Part shown: piece by piece, positions 1 through 15,558 of the stretch | Numbering within the stretch: position 1 is the stretch's first letter | Layout of the letters: each line of letters opens with the position of its first letter | DNA from: Bimastos eiseni | Lineage: Eukaryota > Annelida > Clitellata > Crassiclitellata > Lumbricidae | Assembly (NCBI GenBank): GCA_959347315.1 | Contig: OY365822.1 | Location: 13,902,519-13,966,518 of the forward strand | Reading direction: 5' to 3' | DNA length: 64,000 nucleotides | Notes under the pieces: generated by a model | Told to the model about the DNA's origin: nothing | Databases searched by the model: none | What the model saw: the letters and a program-made list of their open reading frames with translations, nothing else | Position numbers and translations under genes: made by a program

Positions 1-199
1 AGGAGGCATACATTACATAGGGGACCAAAAACACATACATACATACATATACACATACATACTTTACTTGCATGCTTGCATGCATGCATACACGTATGCA
101 TGCATAGATACATTAATAAACACGTGCAATCATACATTTCATGCATGCATACATACATACATGCATTGCACACATACATACATGCATTGCATACATACA

Positions 200-233
<34 letters not shown>

Positions 234-1273
234 CATACATACATACATACATATATACATGTAAATGCATACACACATTTATGATTGAACGGACTTACTG
301 ATGTCGCTAGTAGCAATTGGAAGGCATTCGCATGGCTGGCTGGATGAGACGGAGGATAGTTTGGCATTTCCACCATGGAGCAGGGTCAGAGCGTAGACGC
401 ACGCCCATTCCATTTCCTTCAGGTTTTGTCCGATCTTATTCAGCTCCTGAACGAATCTGAAGACAGGAGCGACGACCCCGCTCACCTCATCCTCCGTCTG
501 CGATTGGTTCGGAGGAAGGACCCTCACGCTGCCTCCAGGGTCCTCGACCTCTGCCCAGTTTTCCGTTCTGAGGGGTTGGTGAGTGAGTGGTGGATCCAAT
601 ATGGCTCTGAGTATGGCTTGGCTACCATTGTCTTTTGCGTGGCTGAAAGCTGGAGAGGAATGCTGAAGGATGACTCCGTTGGGATGAGTCAAACGGAGAG
701 TCTGAGGATCACAGAGAGTGGACAGGTGGTAGATCCACATTATGTAGACCTCATCGCATCTACACAACAGACTCTGGTCCTCTACGGGAAGCTGAAACAT
801 ACCATCAGACGATCCAGCATCATCATTGTCATCGTCATCGTTCTTCACCGGAAAACCTGCAGGTTCGCTATGCTTGATCATATACAAAAGTGTGGGCCCA
901 TCAACATGGAATTACCTTCCTCCCTCTGTAAGGAGTTAACTAATCTCTAGCTTCTCTCCATCGGCTTCTCACTCTTTATAGGGGTTTCTTTTTAACCAGG
1001 GTTCCCGTGCCGAAAGCGCCTGTTAATAGTTATTCCGTGAGAGGCGCTGTATAAATCTAAAGATACGATACGATATACAGAGTACTGAACAATCAGACGG
1101 ATGGCAGACAACCGGCTACGATCCTCATCAAAATGCTTATGAGATTTGGCGACTGTTCCTTCTCTGTCTCAGAACCCAATGCACGGAACACTCATCCTTA
1201 CCAGGCGATGAATGCACCATAGGAGACTCATGTACATAGTTTATTTTGACTCATGTGCAGCGCCCTTTCTTCG
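1..1273 (-). repeat. Array unit 1, partial (exon 9 copy only)
   Basis: This unit is cut by the window start. It contains the exon 9 copy at 374-791 with intact acceptor and donor, the TACA microsatellite at about 31-263 and the LINE-like tail at about 1000-1079. Its exon 10 lies outside the window. Confidence 0.95.
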
Positions 1274-3060
1274 CAATATTTCCAACACATCAACACAGTG
1301 CAGTAACCGTCCAGTAACACCAGCACATAAGTTGAATGTGCATAAGTCTGATTAACAAAGTAAAGTACAATTGCATCAAAAACACGGATCAGATCAATTA
1401 TAATCTATCAACATTGAGAACTAAATCATTATAGCAGACATCCTGGTAAAAATGCACGAATATGAAATATGGCCGGCCTTTGCACTACATGCTCGTCTAG
1501 TAAAATAAATGGGGCAACCATAATGACTTACTCTTATATTTGAAGCCAACCAATCACAGAGTGACAACACTGTAATCCAACCAATCACGGGATCACGCTC
1601 CACTTTCCCAGTTAAATCAACCAATTAAGGCGAGGTGCCGCCCTTAGCCAACCAATCATGGTCAGCGTTTATACATGACTGAGTTTCCGCCTGGCCAATT
1701 CAAATAAATCCATCTTTCTACAATCTCAATTAAGCGAATACCAAGATGCGAGAGTGTGGCTTCAGTTGCATTTCTGGCACCCAAGCGGTTCATATACATC
1801 ACGATATACAGTCATATACGTCACAATAGATTTTATGACCATATGATGCGATCGACTCAGTTGCTTGCAAACGTAATGATGACTTAGATGATGTGACTAC
1901 GTATTTCCCAGCAAATTGTTTGCTTACGTCACAATGATTTTTTGACGTCAGGGCGGGTTATTCGACGACTCTGTAAATTCTGGTTCCAATAGTTCTCTTG
2001 CTATGATGCAATTCACAGATTGAGCGTCTGGTATCTTGGTTCGAGTGGCTTTTGTGAGACATCGGGTTAATCCATGAAAAAGATGTTTGACGAAGGCAAT
2101 TCGCGTGTTGGATAGAAGTGCAGTGAGGCGAATGTATGGCAGCAGAGGCCTTCCCTCTGGGGCCCTCGACTCCAGGCTTTGCTCAAGAACGATCCTGAGC
2201 GTCTTTCGGAGGGAGTCCACTGCTCGAGGAGTTTCTGGGTTCGTCGAATCTGAAAGAACGAATTTTCAGATGCATCAGTTGTGCGTCTGTTCAAATTTAA
2301 TTGTCAAGTGGTATCTTAAAGCATGGGCGAATCTTGCCTTAGTAAAGATTAAAGTATATAATTCAAAAGTTATAATACACCAGTACGCCTTTTGAAAAAA
2401 ACAGAGCGAAACAAGAAATCACAACAAACATAAGCCCAGAACAGAATATGCAACTCTGTCGGACGCAAACCCGAAGAGACAGACAAGAAATAACATCTGA
2501 GATAAGAGGAGTAACCGCACTAGGTTTTCCTGTACAAAAACTCTAACATCGTGCACTGGCATACTAACAGCAAATCTGGGTCATGTCAGACTAACACATA
2601 ATTGCCAAGTCCTCCTAAACTATGACTTTCCAAGCTTGCAATACAGAGTTCGTTTCTTGCCGGCTGGCCGCAGTTTTGACGCATCTTCTATAAACGGGTT
2701 GGTCAAGCGTAATGGCAAGCCTACCAATCTTTCAAAGATCTGGTCATGAGTCTAGGCAGAACATACCATCCTAGAAAAGTAGCCAGACACAGCAATTTGC
2801 ATATGCATGTAAAGTGTATAATTGTGTATACGTGCATAAATGCAAATATTGAAAGAGAGGAGGCATACATTACATAGGGGACCAAAAACACATACATACA
2901 TACATATACACATACATACTTTACTTGCATGCTTGCATGCATGCATACACGTATGCATGCATAGATACATTAATAAACACGTGCAATCATACATTTCATG
3001 CATGCATACATACATACATGCATTGCACACATACATACATGCATTGCATACATACATACA

Positions 3061-3094
<34 letters not shown>

Positions 3095-4134
3095 CATACA
3101 TACATACATACATATATACATGTAAATGCATACACACATTTATGATTGAACGGACTTACTGATGTCGCTAGTAGCAATTGGAAGGCATTCGCATGGCTGG
3201 CTGGATGAGACGGAGGATAGTTTGGCATTTCCACCATGGAGCAGGGTCAGAGCGTAGACGCACGCCCATTCCATTTCCTTCAGGTTTTGTCCGATCTTAT
3301 TCAGCTCCTGAACGAATCTGAAGACAGGAGCGACGACCCCGCTCACCTCATCCTCCGTCTGCGATTGGTTCGGAGGAAGGACCCTCACGCTGCCTCCAGG
3401 GTCCTCGACCTCTGCCCAGTTTTCCGTTCTGAGGGGTTGGTGAGTGAGTGGTGGATCCAATATGGCTCTGAGTATGGCTTGGCTACCATTGTCTTTTGCG
3501 TGGCTGAAAGCTGGAGAGGAATGCTGAAGGATGACTCCGTTGGGATGAGTCAAACGGAGAGTCTGAGGATCACAGAGAGTGGACAGGTGGTAGATCCACA
3601 TTATGTAGACCTCATCGCATCTACACAACAGACTCTGGTCCTCTACGGGAAGCTGAAACATACCATCAGACGATCCAGCATCATCATTGTCATCGTCATC
3701 GTTCTTCACCGGAAAACCTGCAGGTTCGCTATGCTTGATCATATACAAAAGTGTGGGCCCATCAACATGGAATTACCTTCCTCCCTCTGTAAGGAGTTAA
3801 CTAATCTCTAGCTTCTCTCCATCGGCTTCTCACTCTTTATAGGGGTTTCTTTTTAACCAGGGTTCCCGTGCCGAAAGCGCCTGTTAATAGTTATTCCGTG
3901 AGAGGCGCTGTATAAATCTAAAGATACGATACGATATACAGAGTACTGAACAATCAGACGGATGGCAGACAACCGGCTACGATCCTCATCAAAATGCTTA
4001 TGAGATTTGGCGACTGTTCCTTCTCTGTCTCAGAACCCAATGCACGGAACACTCATCCTTACCAGGCGATGAATGCACCATAGGAGACTCATGTACATAG
4101 TTTATTTTGACTCATGTGCAGCGCCCTTTCTTCG
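1274..4134 (-). pseudogene. Array unit 2: duplicated LBD exons 9 and 10
   Basis: Exon 9 copy at 3235-3652 and exon 10 copy at 1948-2249. Both are open with intact splice signals and encode the same residues as the gene-linked copy. This is the longest unit (2861 bp), with one extra TACA pair of repeats. It belongs to the block with CTC at the Leu codon of exon 10 and AAACAGAGCG 3' of it. No DBD exons accompany it, so it is a partial gene copy unless used by splicing or its own promoter. Confidence 0.9.
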
Positions 4135-5917
4135 CAATATTTCCAACACATCAACACAGTGCAGTAACCGTCCAGTAACACCAGCACATAAGTTGAATGT
4201 GCATAAGTCTGATTAACAAAGTAAAGTACAATTGCATCAAAAACACGGATCAGATCAATTATAATCTATCAACATTGAGAACTAAATCATTATAGCAGAC
4301 ATCCTGGTAAAAATGCACGAATATGAAATATGGCCGGCCTTTGCACTACATGCTCGTCTAGTAAAATAAATGGGGCAACCATAATGACTTACTCTTATAT
4401 TTGAAGCCAACCAATCACAGAGTGACAACACTGTAATCCAACCAATCACGGGATCACGCTCCACTTTCCCAGTTAAATCAACCAATTAAGGCGAGGTGCC
4501 GCCCTTAGCCAACCAATCATGGTCAGCGTTTATACATGACTGAGTTTCCGCCTGGCCAATTCAAATAAATCCATCTTTCTACAATCTCAATTAAGCGAAT
4601 ACCAAGATGCGAGAGTGTGGCTTCAGTTGCATTTCTGGCACCCAAGCGGTTCATATACATCACGATATACAGTCATATACGTCACAATAGATTTTATGAC
4701 CATATGATGCGATCGACTCAGTTGCTTGCAAACGTAATGATGACTTAGATGATGTGACTACGTATTTCCCAGCAAATTGTTTGCTTACGTCACAATGATT
4801 TTTTGACGTCAGGGCGGGTTATTCGACGACTCTGTAAATTCTGGTTCCAATAGTTCTCTTGCTATGATGCAATTCACAGATTGAGCGTCTGGTATCTTGG
4901 TTCGAGTGGCTTTTGTGAGACATCGGGTTAATCCATGAAAAAGATGTTTGACGAAGGCAATTCGCGTGTTGGATAGAAGTGCAGTGAGGCGAATGTATGG
5001 CAGCAGAGGCCTTCCCTCTGGGGCCCTCGACTCCAGGCTTTGCTCAAGAACGATCCTGAGCGTCTTTCGGAGGGAGTCCACTGCTCGAGGAGTTTCTGGG
5101 TTCGTCGAATCTGAAAGAACGAATTTTCAGATGCATCAGTTGTGCGTCTGTTCAAATTTAATTGTCAAGTGGTATCTTAAAGCATGGGCGAATCTTGCCT
5201 TAGTAAAGATTAAAGTATATAATTCAAAAGTTATAATACACCAGTACGCCTTTTGAAAAAAACAGAGCGAAACAAGAAATCACAACAAACATAAGCCCAG
5301 AACAGAATATGCAACTCTGTCGGACGCAAACCCGAAGAGACAGACAAGAAATAACATCTGAGATAAGAGGAGTAACCGCACTAGGTTTTCCTGTACAAAA
5401 ACTCTAACATCGTGCACTGGCATACTAACAGCAAATCTGGGTCATGTCAGACTAACACATAATTGCCAAGTCCTCCTAAACTATGACTTTCCAAGCTTGC
5501 AATACAGAGTTCGTTTCTTGCCGGCTGGCCGCAGTTTTGACGCATCTTCTATAAACGGGTTGGTCAAGCGTAATGGCAAGCCTACCAATCTTTCAAAGAT
5601 CTGGTCATGAGTCTAGGCAGAACATACCATCCTAGAAAAGTAGCCAGACACAGCAATTTGCATATGCATGTAAAGTGTATAATTGTGTATACGTGCATAA
5701 ATGCAAATATTGAAAGAGAGGAGGCATACATTACATAGGGGACCAAAAACACATACATACATACATATACACATACATACTTTACTTGCATGCTTGCATG
5801 CATGCATACACGTATGCATGCATAGATACATTAATAAACACGTGCAATCATACATTTCATGCATGCATACATACATACATGCATTGCACACATACATACA
5901 TGCATTGCATACATACA

Positions 5918-5951
<34 letters not shown>

Positions 5952-6991
5952 CATACATACATACATACATATATACATGTAAATGCATACACACATTTAT
6001 GATTGAACGGACTTACTGATGTCGCTAGTAGCAATTGGAAGGCATTCGCATGGCTGGCTGGATGAGACGGAGGATAGTTTGGCATTTCCACCATGGAGCA
6101 GGGTCAGAGCGTAGACGCACGCCCATTCCATTTCCTTCAGGTTTTGTCCGATCTTATTCAGCTCCTGAACGAATCTGAAGACAGGAGCGACGACCCCGCT
6201 CACCTCATCCTCCGTCTGCGATTGGTTCGGAGGAAGGACCCTCACGCTGCCTCCAGGGTCCTCGACCTCTGCCCAGTTTTCCGTTCTGAGGGGTTGGTGA
6301 GTGAGTGGTGGATCCAATATGGCTCTGAGTATGGCTTGGCTACCATTGTCTTTTGCGTGGCTGAAAGCTGGAGAGGAATGCTGAAGGATGACTCCGTTGG
6401 GATGAGTCAAACGGAGAGTCTGAGGATCACAGAGAGTGGACAGGTGGTAGATCCACATTATGTAGACCTCATCGCATCTACACAACAGACTCTGGTCCTC
6501 TACGGGAAGCTGAAACATACCATCAGACGATCCAGCATCATCATTGTCATCGTCATCGTTCTTCACCGGAAAACCTGCAGGTTCGCTATGCTTGATCATA
6601 TACAAAAGTGTGGGCCCATCAACATGGAATTACCTTCCTCCCTCTGTAAGGAGTTAACTAATCTCTAGCTTCTCTCCATCGGCTTCTCACTCTTTATAGG
6701 GGTTTCTTTTTAACCAGGGTTCCCGTGCCGAAAGCGCCTGTTAATAGTTATTCCGTGAGAGGCGCTGTATAAATCTAAAGATACGATACGATATACAGAG
6801 TACTGAACAATCAGACGGATGGCAGACAACCGGCTACGATCCTCATCAAAATGCTTATGAGATTTGGCGACTGTTCCTTCTCTGTCTCAGAACCCAATGC
6901 ACGGAACACTCATCCTTACCAGGCGATGAATGCACCATAGGAGACTCATGTACATAGTTTATTTTGACTCATGTGCAGCGCCCTTTCTTCG
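4135..6991 (-). pseudogene. Array unit 3: duplicated LBD exons 9 and 10
   Basis: Exon 9 copy at 6092-6509 and exon 10 copy at 4809-5110, both intact with the same encoded sequence. Carries the same CTC / AAACAGAGCG variants as units 2 and 4. Microsatellite at about 5750-5982. Confidence 0.9.
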
Positions 6992-8770
6992 CAATATTTC
7001 CAACACATCAACACAGTGCAGTAACCGTCCAGTAACACCAGCACATAAGTTGAATGTGCATAAGTCTGATTAACAAAGTAAAGTACAATTGCATCAAAAA
7101 CACGGATCAGATCAATTATAATCTATCAACATTGAGAACTAAATCATTATAGCAGACATCCTGGTAAAAATGCACGAATATGAAATATGGCCGGCCTTTG
7201 CACTACATGCTCGTCTAGTAAAATAAATGGGGCAACCATAATGACTTACTCTTATATTTGAAGCCAACCAATCACAGAGTGACAACACTGTAATCCAACC
7301 AATCACGGGATCACGCTCCACTTTCCCAGTTAAATCAACCAATTAAGGCGAGGTGCCGCCCTTAGCCAACCAATCATGGTCAGCGTTTATACATGACTGA
7401 GTTTCCGCCTGGCCAATTCAAATAAATCCATCTTTCTACAATCTCAATTAAGCGAATACCAAGATGCGAGAGTGTGGCTTCAGTTGCATTTCTGGCACCC
7501 AAGCGGTTCATATACATCACGATATACAGTCATATACGTCACAATAGATTTTATGACCATATGATGCGATCGACTCAGTTGCTTGCAAACGTAATGATGA
7601 CTTAGATGATGTGACTACGTATTTCCCAGCAAATTGTTTGCTTACGTCACAATGATTTTTTGACGTCAGGGCGGGTTATTCGACGACTCTGTAAATTCTG
7701 GTTCCAATAGTTCTCTTGCTATGATGCAATTCACAGATTGAGCGTCTGGTATCTTGGTTCGAGTGGCTTTTGTGAGACATCGGGTTAATCCATGAAAAAG
7801 ATGTTTGACGAAGGCAATTCGCGTGTTGGATAGAAGTGCAGTGAGGCGAATGTATGGCAGCAGAGGCCTTCCCTCTGGGGCCCTCGACTCCAGGCTTTGC
7901 TCAAGAACGATCCTGAGCGTCTTTCGGAGGGAGTCCACTGCTCGAGGAGTTTCTGGGTTCGTCGAATCTGAAAGAACGAATTTTCAGATGCATCAGTTGT
8001 GCGTCTGTTCAAATTTAATTGTCAAGTGGTATCTTAAAGCATGGGCGAATCTTGCCTTAGTAAAGATTAAAGTATATAATTCAAAAGTTATAATACACCA
8101 GTACGCCTTTTGAAAAAAACAGAGCGAAACAAGAAATCACAACAAACATAAGCCCAGAACAGAATATGCAACTCTGTCGGACGCAAACCCGAAGAGACAG
8201 ACAAGAAATAACATCTGAGATAAGAGGAGTAACCGCACTAGGTTTTCCTGTACAAAAACTCTAACATCGTGCACTGGCATACTAACAGCAAATCTGGGTC
8301 ATGTCAGACTAACACATAATTGCCAAGTCCTCCTAAACTATGACTTTCCAAGCTTGCAATACAGAGTTCGTTTCTTGCCGGCTGGCCGCAGTTTTGACGC
8401 ATCTTCTATAAACGGGTTGGTCAAGCGTAATGGCAAGCCTACCAATCTTTCAAAGATCTGGTCATGAGTCTAGGCAGAACATACCATCCTAGAAAAGTAG
8501 CCAGACACAGCAATTTGCATATGCATGTAAAGTGTATAATTGTGTATACGTGCATAAATGCAAATATTGAAAGAGAGGAGGCATACATTACATAGGGGAC
8601 CAAAAACACATACATACATACATATACACATACATACTTTACTTGCATGCTTGCATGCATGCATACACGTATGCATGCATAGATACATTAATAAACACGT
8701 GCAATCATACATTTCATGCATGCATACATACATACATGCATTGCACACATACATACATGCATTGCATACA

Positions 8771-8804
<34 letters not shown>

Positions 8805-9844
8805 CATACATACATACATACATATATACATGTAAATGCATACACACATTTATGATTGAACGGACTTACTGATGTCGCTAGTAGCAATTGGAAGGCATTC
8901 GCATGGCTGGCTGGATGAGACGGAGGATAGTTTGGCATTTCCACCATGGAGCAGGGTCAGAGCGTAGACGCACGCCCATTCCATTTCCTTCAGGTTTTGT
9001 CCGATCTTATTCAGCTCCTGAACGAATCTGAAGACAGGAGCGACGACCCCGCTCACCTCATCCTCCGTCTGCGATTGGTTCGGAGGAAGGACCCTCACGC
9101 TGCCTCCAGGGTCCTCGACCTCTGCCCAGTTTTCCGTTCTGAGGGGTTGGTGAGTGAGTGGTGGATCCAATATGGCTCTGAGTATGGCTTGGCTACCATT
9201 GTCTTTTGCGTGGCTGAAAGCTGGAGAGGAATGCTGAAGGATGACTCCGTTGGGATGAGTCAAACGGAGAGTCTGAGGATCACAGAGAGTGGACAGGTGG
9301 TAGATCCACATTATGTAGACCTCATCGCATCTACACAACAGACTCTGGTCCTCTACGGGAAGCTGAAACATACCATCAGACGATCCAGCATCATCATTGT
9401 CATCGTCATCGTTCTTCACCGGAAAACCTGCAGGTTCGCTATGCTTGATCATATACAAAAGTGTGGGCCCATCAACATGGAATTACCTTCCTCCCTCTGT
9501 AAGGAGTTAACTAATCTCTAGCTTCTCTCCATCGGCTTCTCACTCTTTATAGGGGTTTCTTTTTAACCAGGGTTCCCGTGCCGAAAGCGCCTGTTAATAG
9601 TTATTCCGTGAGAGGCGCTGTATAAATCTAAAGATACGATACGATATACAGAGTACTGAACAATCAGACGGATGGCAGACAACCGGCTACGATCCTCATC
9701 AAAATGCTTATGAGATTTGGCGACTGTTCCTTCTCTGTCTCAGAACCCAATGCACGGAACACTCATCCTTACCAGGCGATGAATGCACCATAGGAGACTC
9801 ATGTACATAGTTTATTTTGACTCATGTGCAGCGCCCTTTCTTCG
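6992..9844 (-). pseudogene. Array unit 4: duplicated LBD exons 9 and 10
   Basis: Exon 9 copy at 8945-9362 and exon 10 copy at 7666-7967, intact. One of the two short (2853-bp) units, through a contracted TACA tract. Last unit of the CTC block. Confidence 0.9.
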
Positions 9845-11627
9845 CAATATTTCCAACACATCAACACAGTGCAGTAACCGTCCAGTAACACCAGCACATA
9901 AGTTGAATGTGCATAAGTCTGATTAACAAAGTAAAGTACAATTGCATCAAAAACACGGATCAGATCAATTATAATCTATCAACATTGAGAACTAAATCAT
10001 TATAGCAGACATCCTGGTAAAAATGCACGAATATGAAATATGGCCGGCCTTTGCACTACATGCTCGTCTAGTAAAATAAATGGGGCAACCATAATGACTT
10101 ACTCTTATATTTGAAGCCAACCAATCACAGAGTGACAACACTGTAATCCAACCAATCACGGGATCACGCTCCACTTTCCCAGTTAAATCAACCAATTAAG
10201 GCGAGGTGCCGCCCTTAGCCAACCAATCATGGTCAGCGTTTATACATGACTGAGTTTCCGCCTGGCCAATTCAAATAAATCCATCTTTCTACAATCTCAA
10301 TTAAGCGAATACCAAGATGCGAGAGTGTGGCTTCAGTTGCATTTCTGGCACCCAAGCGGTTCATATACATCACGATATACAGTCATATACGTCACAATAG
10401 ATTTTATGACCATATGATGCGATCGACTCAGTTGCTTGCAAACGTAATGATGACTTAGATGATGTGACTACGTATTTCCCAGCAAATTGTTTGCTTACGT
10501 CACAATGATTTTTTGACGTCAGGGCGGGTTATTCGACGACTCTGTAAATTCTGGTTCCAATAGTTCTCTTGCTATGATGCAATTCACAGATTGAGCGTCT
10601 GGTATCTTGGTTCGAGTGGCTTTTGTGAGACATCGGGTTAATCCATGAAAAAGATGTTTGACGAAGGCAATTCGCGTGTTGGATAGAAGTGCAGTAAGGC
10701 GAATGTATGGCAGCAGAGGCCTTCCCTCTGGGGCCCTCGACTCCAGGCTTTGCTCAAGAACGATCCTGAGCGTCTTTCGGAGGGAGTCCACTGCTCGAGG
10801 AGTTTCTGGGTTCGTCGAATCTGAAAGAACGAATTTTCAGATGCATCAGTTGTGCGTCTGTTCAAATTTAATTGTCAAGTGGTATCTTAAAGCATGGGCG
10901 AATCTTGCCTTAGTAAAGATTAAAGTATATAATTCAAAAGTTATAATACACCAGTACGCCTTTTGAAAAAAAAAGAGCGAAACAAGAAATCACAACAAAC
11001 ATAAGCCCAGAACAGAATATGCAACTCTGTCGGACGCAAACCCGAAGAGACAGACAAGAAATAACATCTGAGATAAGAGGAGTAACCGCACTAGGTTTTC
11101 CTGTACAAAAACTCTAACATCGTGCACTGGCATACTAACAGCAAATCTGGGTCATGTCAGACTAACACATAATTGCCAAGTCCTCCTAAACTATGACTTT
11201 CCAAGCTTGCAATACAGAGTTCGTTTCTTGCCGGCTGGCCGCAGTTTTGACGCATCTTCTATAAACGGGTTGGTCAAGCGTAATGGCAAGCCTACCAATC
11301 TTTCAAAGATCTGGTCATGAGTCTAGGCAGAACATACCATCCTAGAAAAGTAGCCAGACACAGCAATTTGCATATGCATGTAAAGTGTATAATTGTGTAT
11401 ACGTGCATAAATGCAAATATTGAAAGAGAGGAGGCATACATTACATAGGGGACCAAAAACACATACATACATACATATACACATACATACTTTACTTGCA
11501 TGCTTGCATGCATGCATACACGTATGCATGCATAGATACATTAATAAACACGTGCAATCATACATTTCATGCATGCATACATACATACATGCATTGCACA
11601 CATACATACATGCATTGCATACATACA

Positions 11628-11661
<34 letters not shown>

Positions 11662-12701
11662 CATACATACATACATACATATATACATGTAAATGCATAC
11701 ACACATTTATGATTGAACGGACTTACTGATGTCGCTAGTAGCAATTGGAAGGCATTCGCATGGCTGGCTGGATGAGACGGAGGATAGTTTGGCATTTCCA
11801 CCATGGAGCAGGGTCAGAGCGTAGACGCACGCCCATTCCATTTCCTTCAGGTTTTGTCCGATCTTATTCAGCTCCTGAACGAATCTGAAGACAGGAGCGA
11901 CGACCCCGCTCACCTCATCCTCCGTCTGCGATTGGTTCGGAGGAAGGACCCTCACGCTGCCTCCAGGGTCCTCGACCTCTGCCCAGTTTTCCGTTCTGAG
12001 GGGTTGGTGAGTGAGTGGTGGATCCAATATGGCTCTGAGTATGGCTTGGCTACCATTGTCTTTTGCGTGGCTGAAAGCTGGAGAGGAATGCTGAAGGATG
12101 ACTCCGTTGGGATGAGTCAAACGGAGAGTCTGAGGATCACAGAGAGTGGACAGGTGGTAGATCCACATTATGTAGACCTCATCGCATCTACACAACAGAC
12201 TCTGGTCCTCTACGGGAAGCTGAAACATACCATCAGACGATCCAGCATCATCATTGTCATCGTCATCGTTCTTCACCGGAAAACCTGCAGGTTCGCTATG
12301 CTTGATCATATACAAAAGTGTGGGCCCATCAACATGGAATTACCTTCCTCCCTCTGTAAGGAGTTAACTAATCTCTAGCTTCTCTCCATCGGCTTCTCAC
12401 TCTTTATAGGGGTTTCTTTTTAACCAGGGTTCCCGTGCCGAAAGCGCCTGTTAATAGTTATTCCGTGAGAGGCGCTGTATAAATCTAAAGATACGATACG
12501 ATATACAGAGTACTGAACAATCAGACGGATGGCAGACAACCGGCTACGATCCTCATCAAAATGCTTATGAGATTTGGCGACTGTTCCTTCTCTGTCTCAG
12601 AACCCAATGCACGGAACACTCATCCTTACCAGGCGATGAATGCACCATAGGAGACTCATGTACATAGTTTATTTTGACTCATGTGCAGCGCCCTTTCTTC
12701 G
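9845..12701 (-). pseudogene. Array unit 5: duplicated LBD exons 9 and 10
   Basis: Exon 9 copy at 11802-12219 and exon 10 copy at 10519-10820, intact. First unit (from the left) of the second block, with CTT at the exon 10 Leu codon (silent) and AAAAAAGAGCG 3' of the exon. Confidence 0.9.
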
Positions 12702-14484
12702 CAATATTTCCAACACATCAACACAGTGCAGTAACCGTCCAGTAACACCAGCACATAAGTTGAATGTGCATAAGTCTGATTAACAAAGTAAAGTACAATT
12801 GCATCAAAAACACGGATCAGATCAATTATAATCTATCAACATTGAGAACTAAATCATTATAGCAGACATCCTGGTAAAAATGCACGAATATGAAATATGG
12901 CCGGCCTTTGCACTACATGCTCGTCTAGTAAAATAAATGGGGCAACCATAATGACTTACTCTTATATTTGAAGCCAACCAATCACAGAGTGACAACACTG
13001 TAATCCAACCAATCACGGGATCACGCTCCACTTTCCCAGTTAAATCAACCAATTAAGGCGAGGTGCCGCCCTTAGCCAACCAATCATGGTCAGCGTTTAT
13101 ACATGACTGAGTTTCCGCCTGGCCAATTCAAATAAATCCATCTTTCTACAATCTCAATTAAGCGAATACCAAGATGCGAGAGTGTGGCTTCAGTTGCATT
13201 TCTGGCACCCAAGCGGTTCATATACATCACGATATACAGTCATATACGTCACAATAGATTTTATGACCATATGATGCGATCGACTCAGTTGCTTGCAAAC
13301 GTAATGATGACTTAGATGATGTGACTACGTATTTCCCAGCAAATTGTTTGCTTACGTCACAATGATTTTTTGACGTCAGGGCGGGTTATTCGACGACTCT
13401 GTAAATTCTGGTTCCAATAGTTCTCTTGCTATGATGCAATTCACAGATTGAGCGTCTGGTATCTTGGTTCGAGTGGCTTTTGTGAGACATCGGGTTAATC
13501 CATGAAAAAGATGTTTGACGAAGGCAATTCGCGTGTTGGATAGAAGTGCAGTAAGGCGAATGTATGGCAGCAGAGGCCTTCCCTCTGGGGCCCTCGACTC
13601 CAGGCTTTGCTCAAGAACGATCCTGAGCGTCTTTCGGAGGGAGTCCACTGCTCGAGGAGTTTCTGGGTTCGTCGAATCTGAAAGAACGAATTTTCAGATG
13701 CATCAGTTGTGCGTCTGTTCAAATTTAATTGTCAAGTGGTATCTTAAAGCATGGGCGAATCTTGCCTTAGTAAAGATTAAAGTATATAATTCAAAAGTTA
13801 TAATACACCAGTACGCCTTTTGAAAAAAAAAGAGCGAAACAAGAAATCACAACAAACATAAGCCCAGAACAGAATATGCAACTCTGTCGGACGCAAACCC
13901 GAAGAGACAGACAAGAAATAACATCTGAGATAAGAGGAGTAACCGCACTAGGTTTTCCTGTACAAAAACTCTAACATCGTGCACTGGCATACTAACAGCA
14001 AATCTGGGTCATGTCAGACTAACACATAATTGCCAAGTCCTCCTAAACTATGACTTTCCAAGCTTGCAATACAGAGTTCGTTTCTTGCCGGCTGGCCGCA
14101 GTTTTGACGCATCTTCTATAAACGGGTTGGTCAAGCGTAATGGCAAGCCTACCAATCTTTCAAAGATCTGGTCATGAGTCTAGGCAGAACATACCATCCT
14201 AGAAAAGTAGCCAGACACAGCAATTTGCATATGCATGTAAAGTGTATAATTGTGTATACGTGCATAAATGCAAATATTGAAAGAGAGGAGGCATACATTA
14301 CATAGGGGACCAAAAACACATACATACATACATATACACATACATACTTTACTTGCATGCTTGCATGCATGCATACACGTATGCATGCATAGATACATTA
14401 ATAAACACGTGCAATCATACATTTCATGCATGCATACATACATACATGCATTGCACACATACATACATGCATTGCATACATACA

Positions 14485-14518
<34 letters not shown>

Positions 14519-15558
14519 CATACATACATACATACATATATACATGTAAATGCATACACACATTTATGATTGAACGGACTTACTGATGTCGCTAGTAGCA
14601 ATTGGAAGGCATTCGCATGGCTGGCTGGATGAGACGGAGGATAGTTTGGCATTTCCACCATGGAGCAGGGTCAGAGCGTAGACGCACGCCCATTCCATTT
14701 CCTTCAGGTTTTGTCCGATCTTATTCAGCTCCTGAACGAATCTGAAGACAGGAGCGACGACCCCGCTCACCTCATCCTCCGTCTGCGATTGGTTCGGAGG
14801 AAGGACCCTCACGCTGCCTCCAGGGTCCTCGACCTCTGCCCAGTTTTCCGTTCTGAGGGGTTGGTGAGTGAGTGGTGGATCCAATATGGCTCTGAGTATG
14901 GCTTGGCTACCATTGTCTTTTGCGTGGCTGAAAGCTGGAGAGGAATGCTGAAGGATGACTCCGTTGGGATGAGTCAAACGGAGAGTCTGAGGATCACAGA
15001 GAGTGGACAGGTGGTAGATCCACATTATGTAGACCTCATCGCATCTACACAACAGACTCTGGTCCTCTACGGGAAGCTGAAACATACCATCAGACGATCC
15101 AGCATCATCATTGTCATCGTCATCGTTCTTCACCGGAAAACCTGCAGGTTCGCTATGCTTGATCATATACAAAAGTGTGGGCCCATCAACATGGAATTAC
15201 CTTCCTCCCTCTGTAAGGAGTTAACTAATCTCTAGCTTCTCTCCATCGGCTTCTCACTCTTTATAGGGGTTTCTTTTTAACCAGGGTTCCCGTGCCGAAA
15301 GCGCCTGTTAATAGTTATTCCGTGAGAGGCGCTGTATAAATCTAAAGATACGATACGATATACAGAGTACTGAACAATCAGACGGATGGCAGACAACCGG
15401 CTACGATCCTCATCAAAATGCTTATGAGATTTGGCGACTGTTCCTTCTCTGTCTCAGAACCCAATGCACGGAACACTCATCCTTACCAGGCGATGAATGC
15501 ACCATAGGAGACTCATGTACATAGTTTATTTTGACTCATGTGCAGCGCCCTTTCTTCG
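12702..15558 (-). pseudogene. Array unit 6: duplicated LBD exons 9 and 10
   Basis: Exon 9 copy at 14659-15076 and exon 10 copy at 13376-13677, intact. Carries the same block-two variants as unit 5, and I saw no private change in its exons. Confidence 0.9.

Noticed and set aside
375..950. Plus-strand 191-aa ORF repeated in all eight units (e.g. 20370-20945)
   Set aside because: It is the antisense of receptor exon 9. The minus strand carries the LBD motifs and splice sites, and the plus frame has no recognisable domain.
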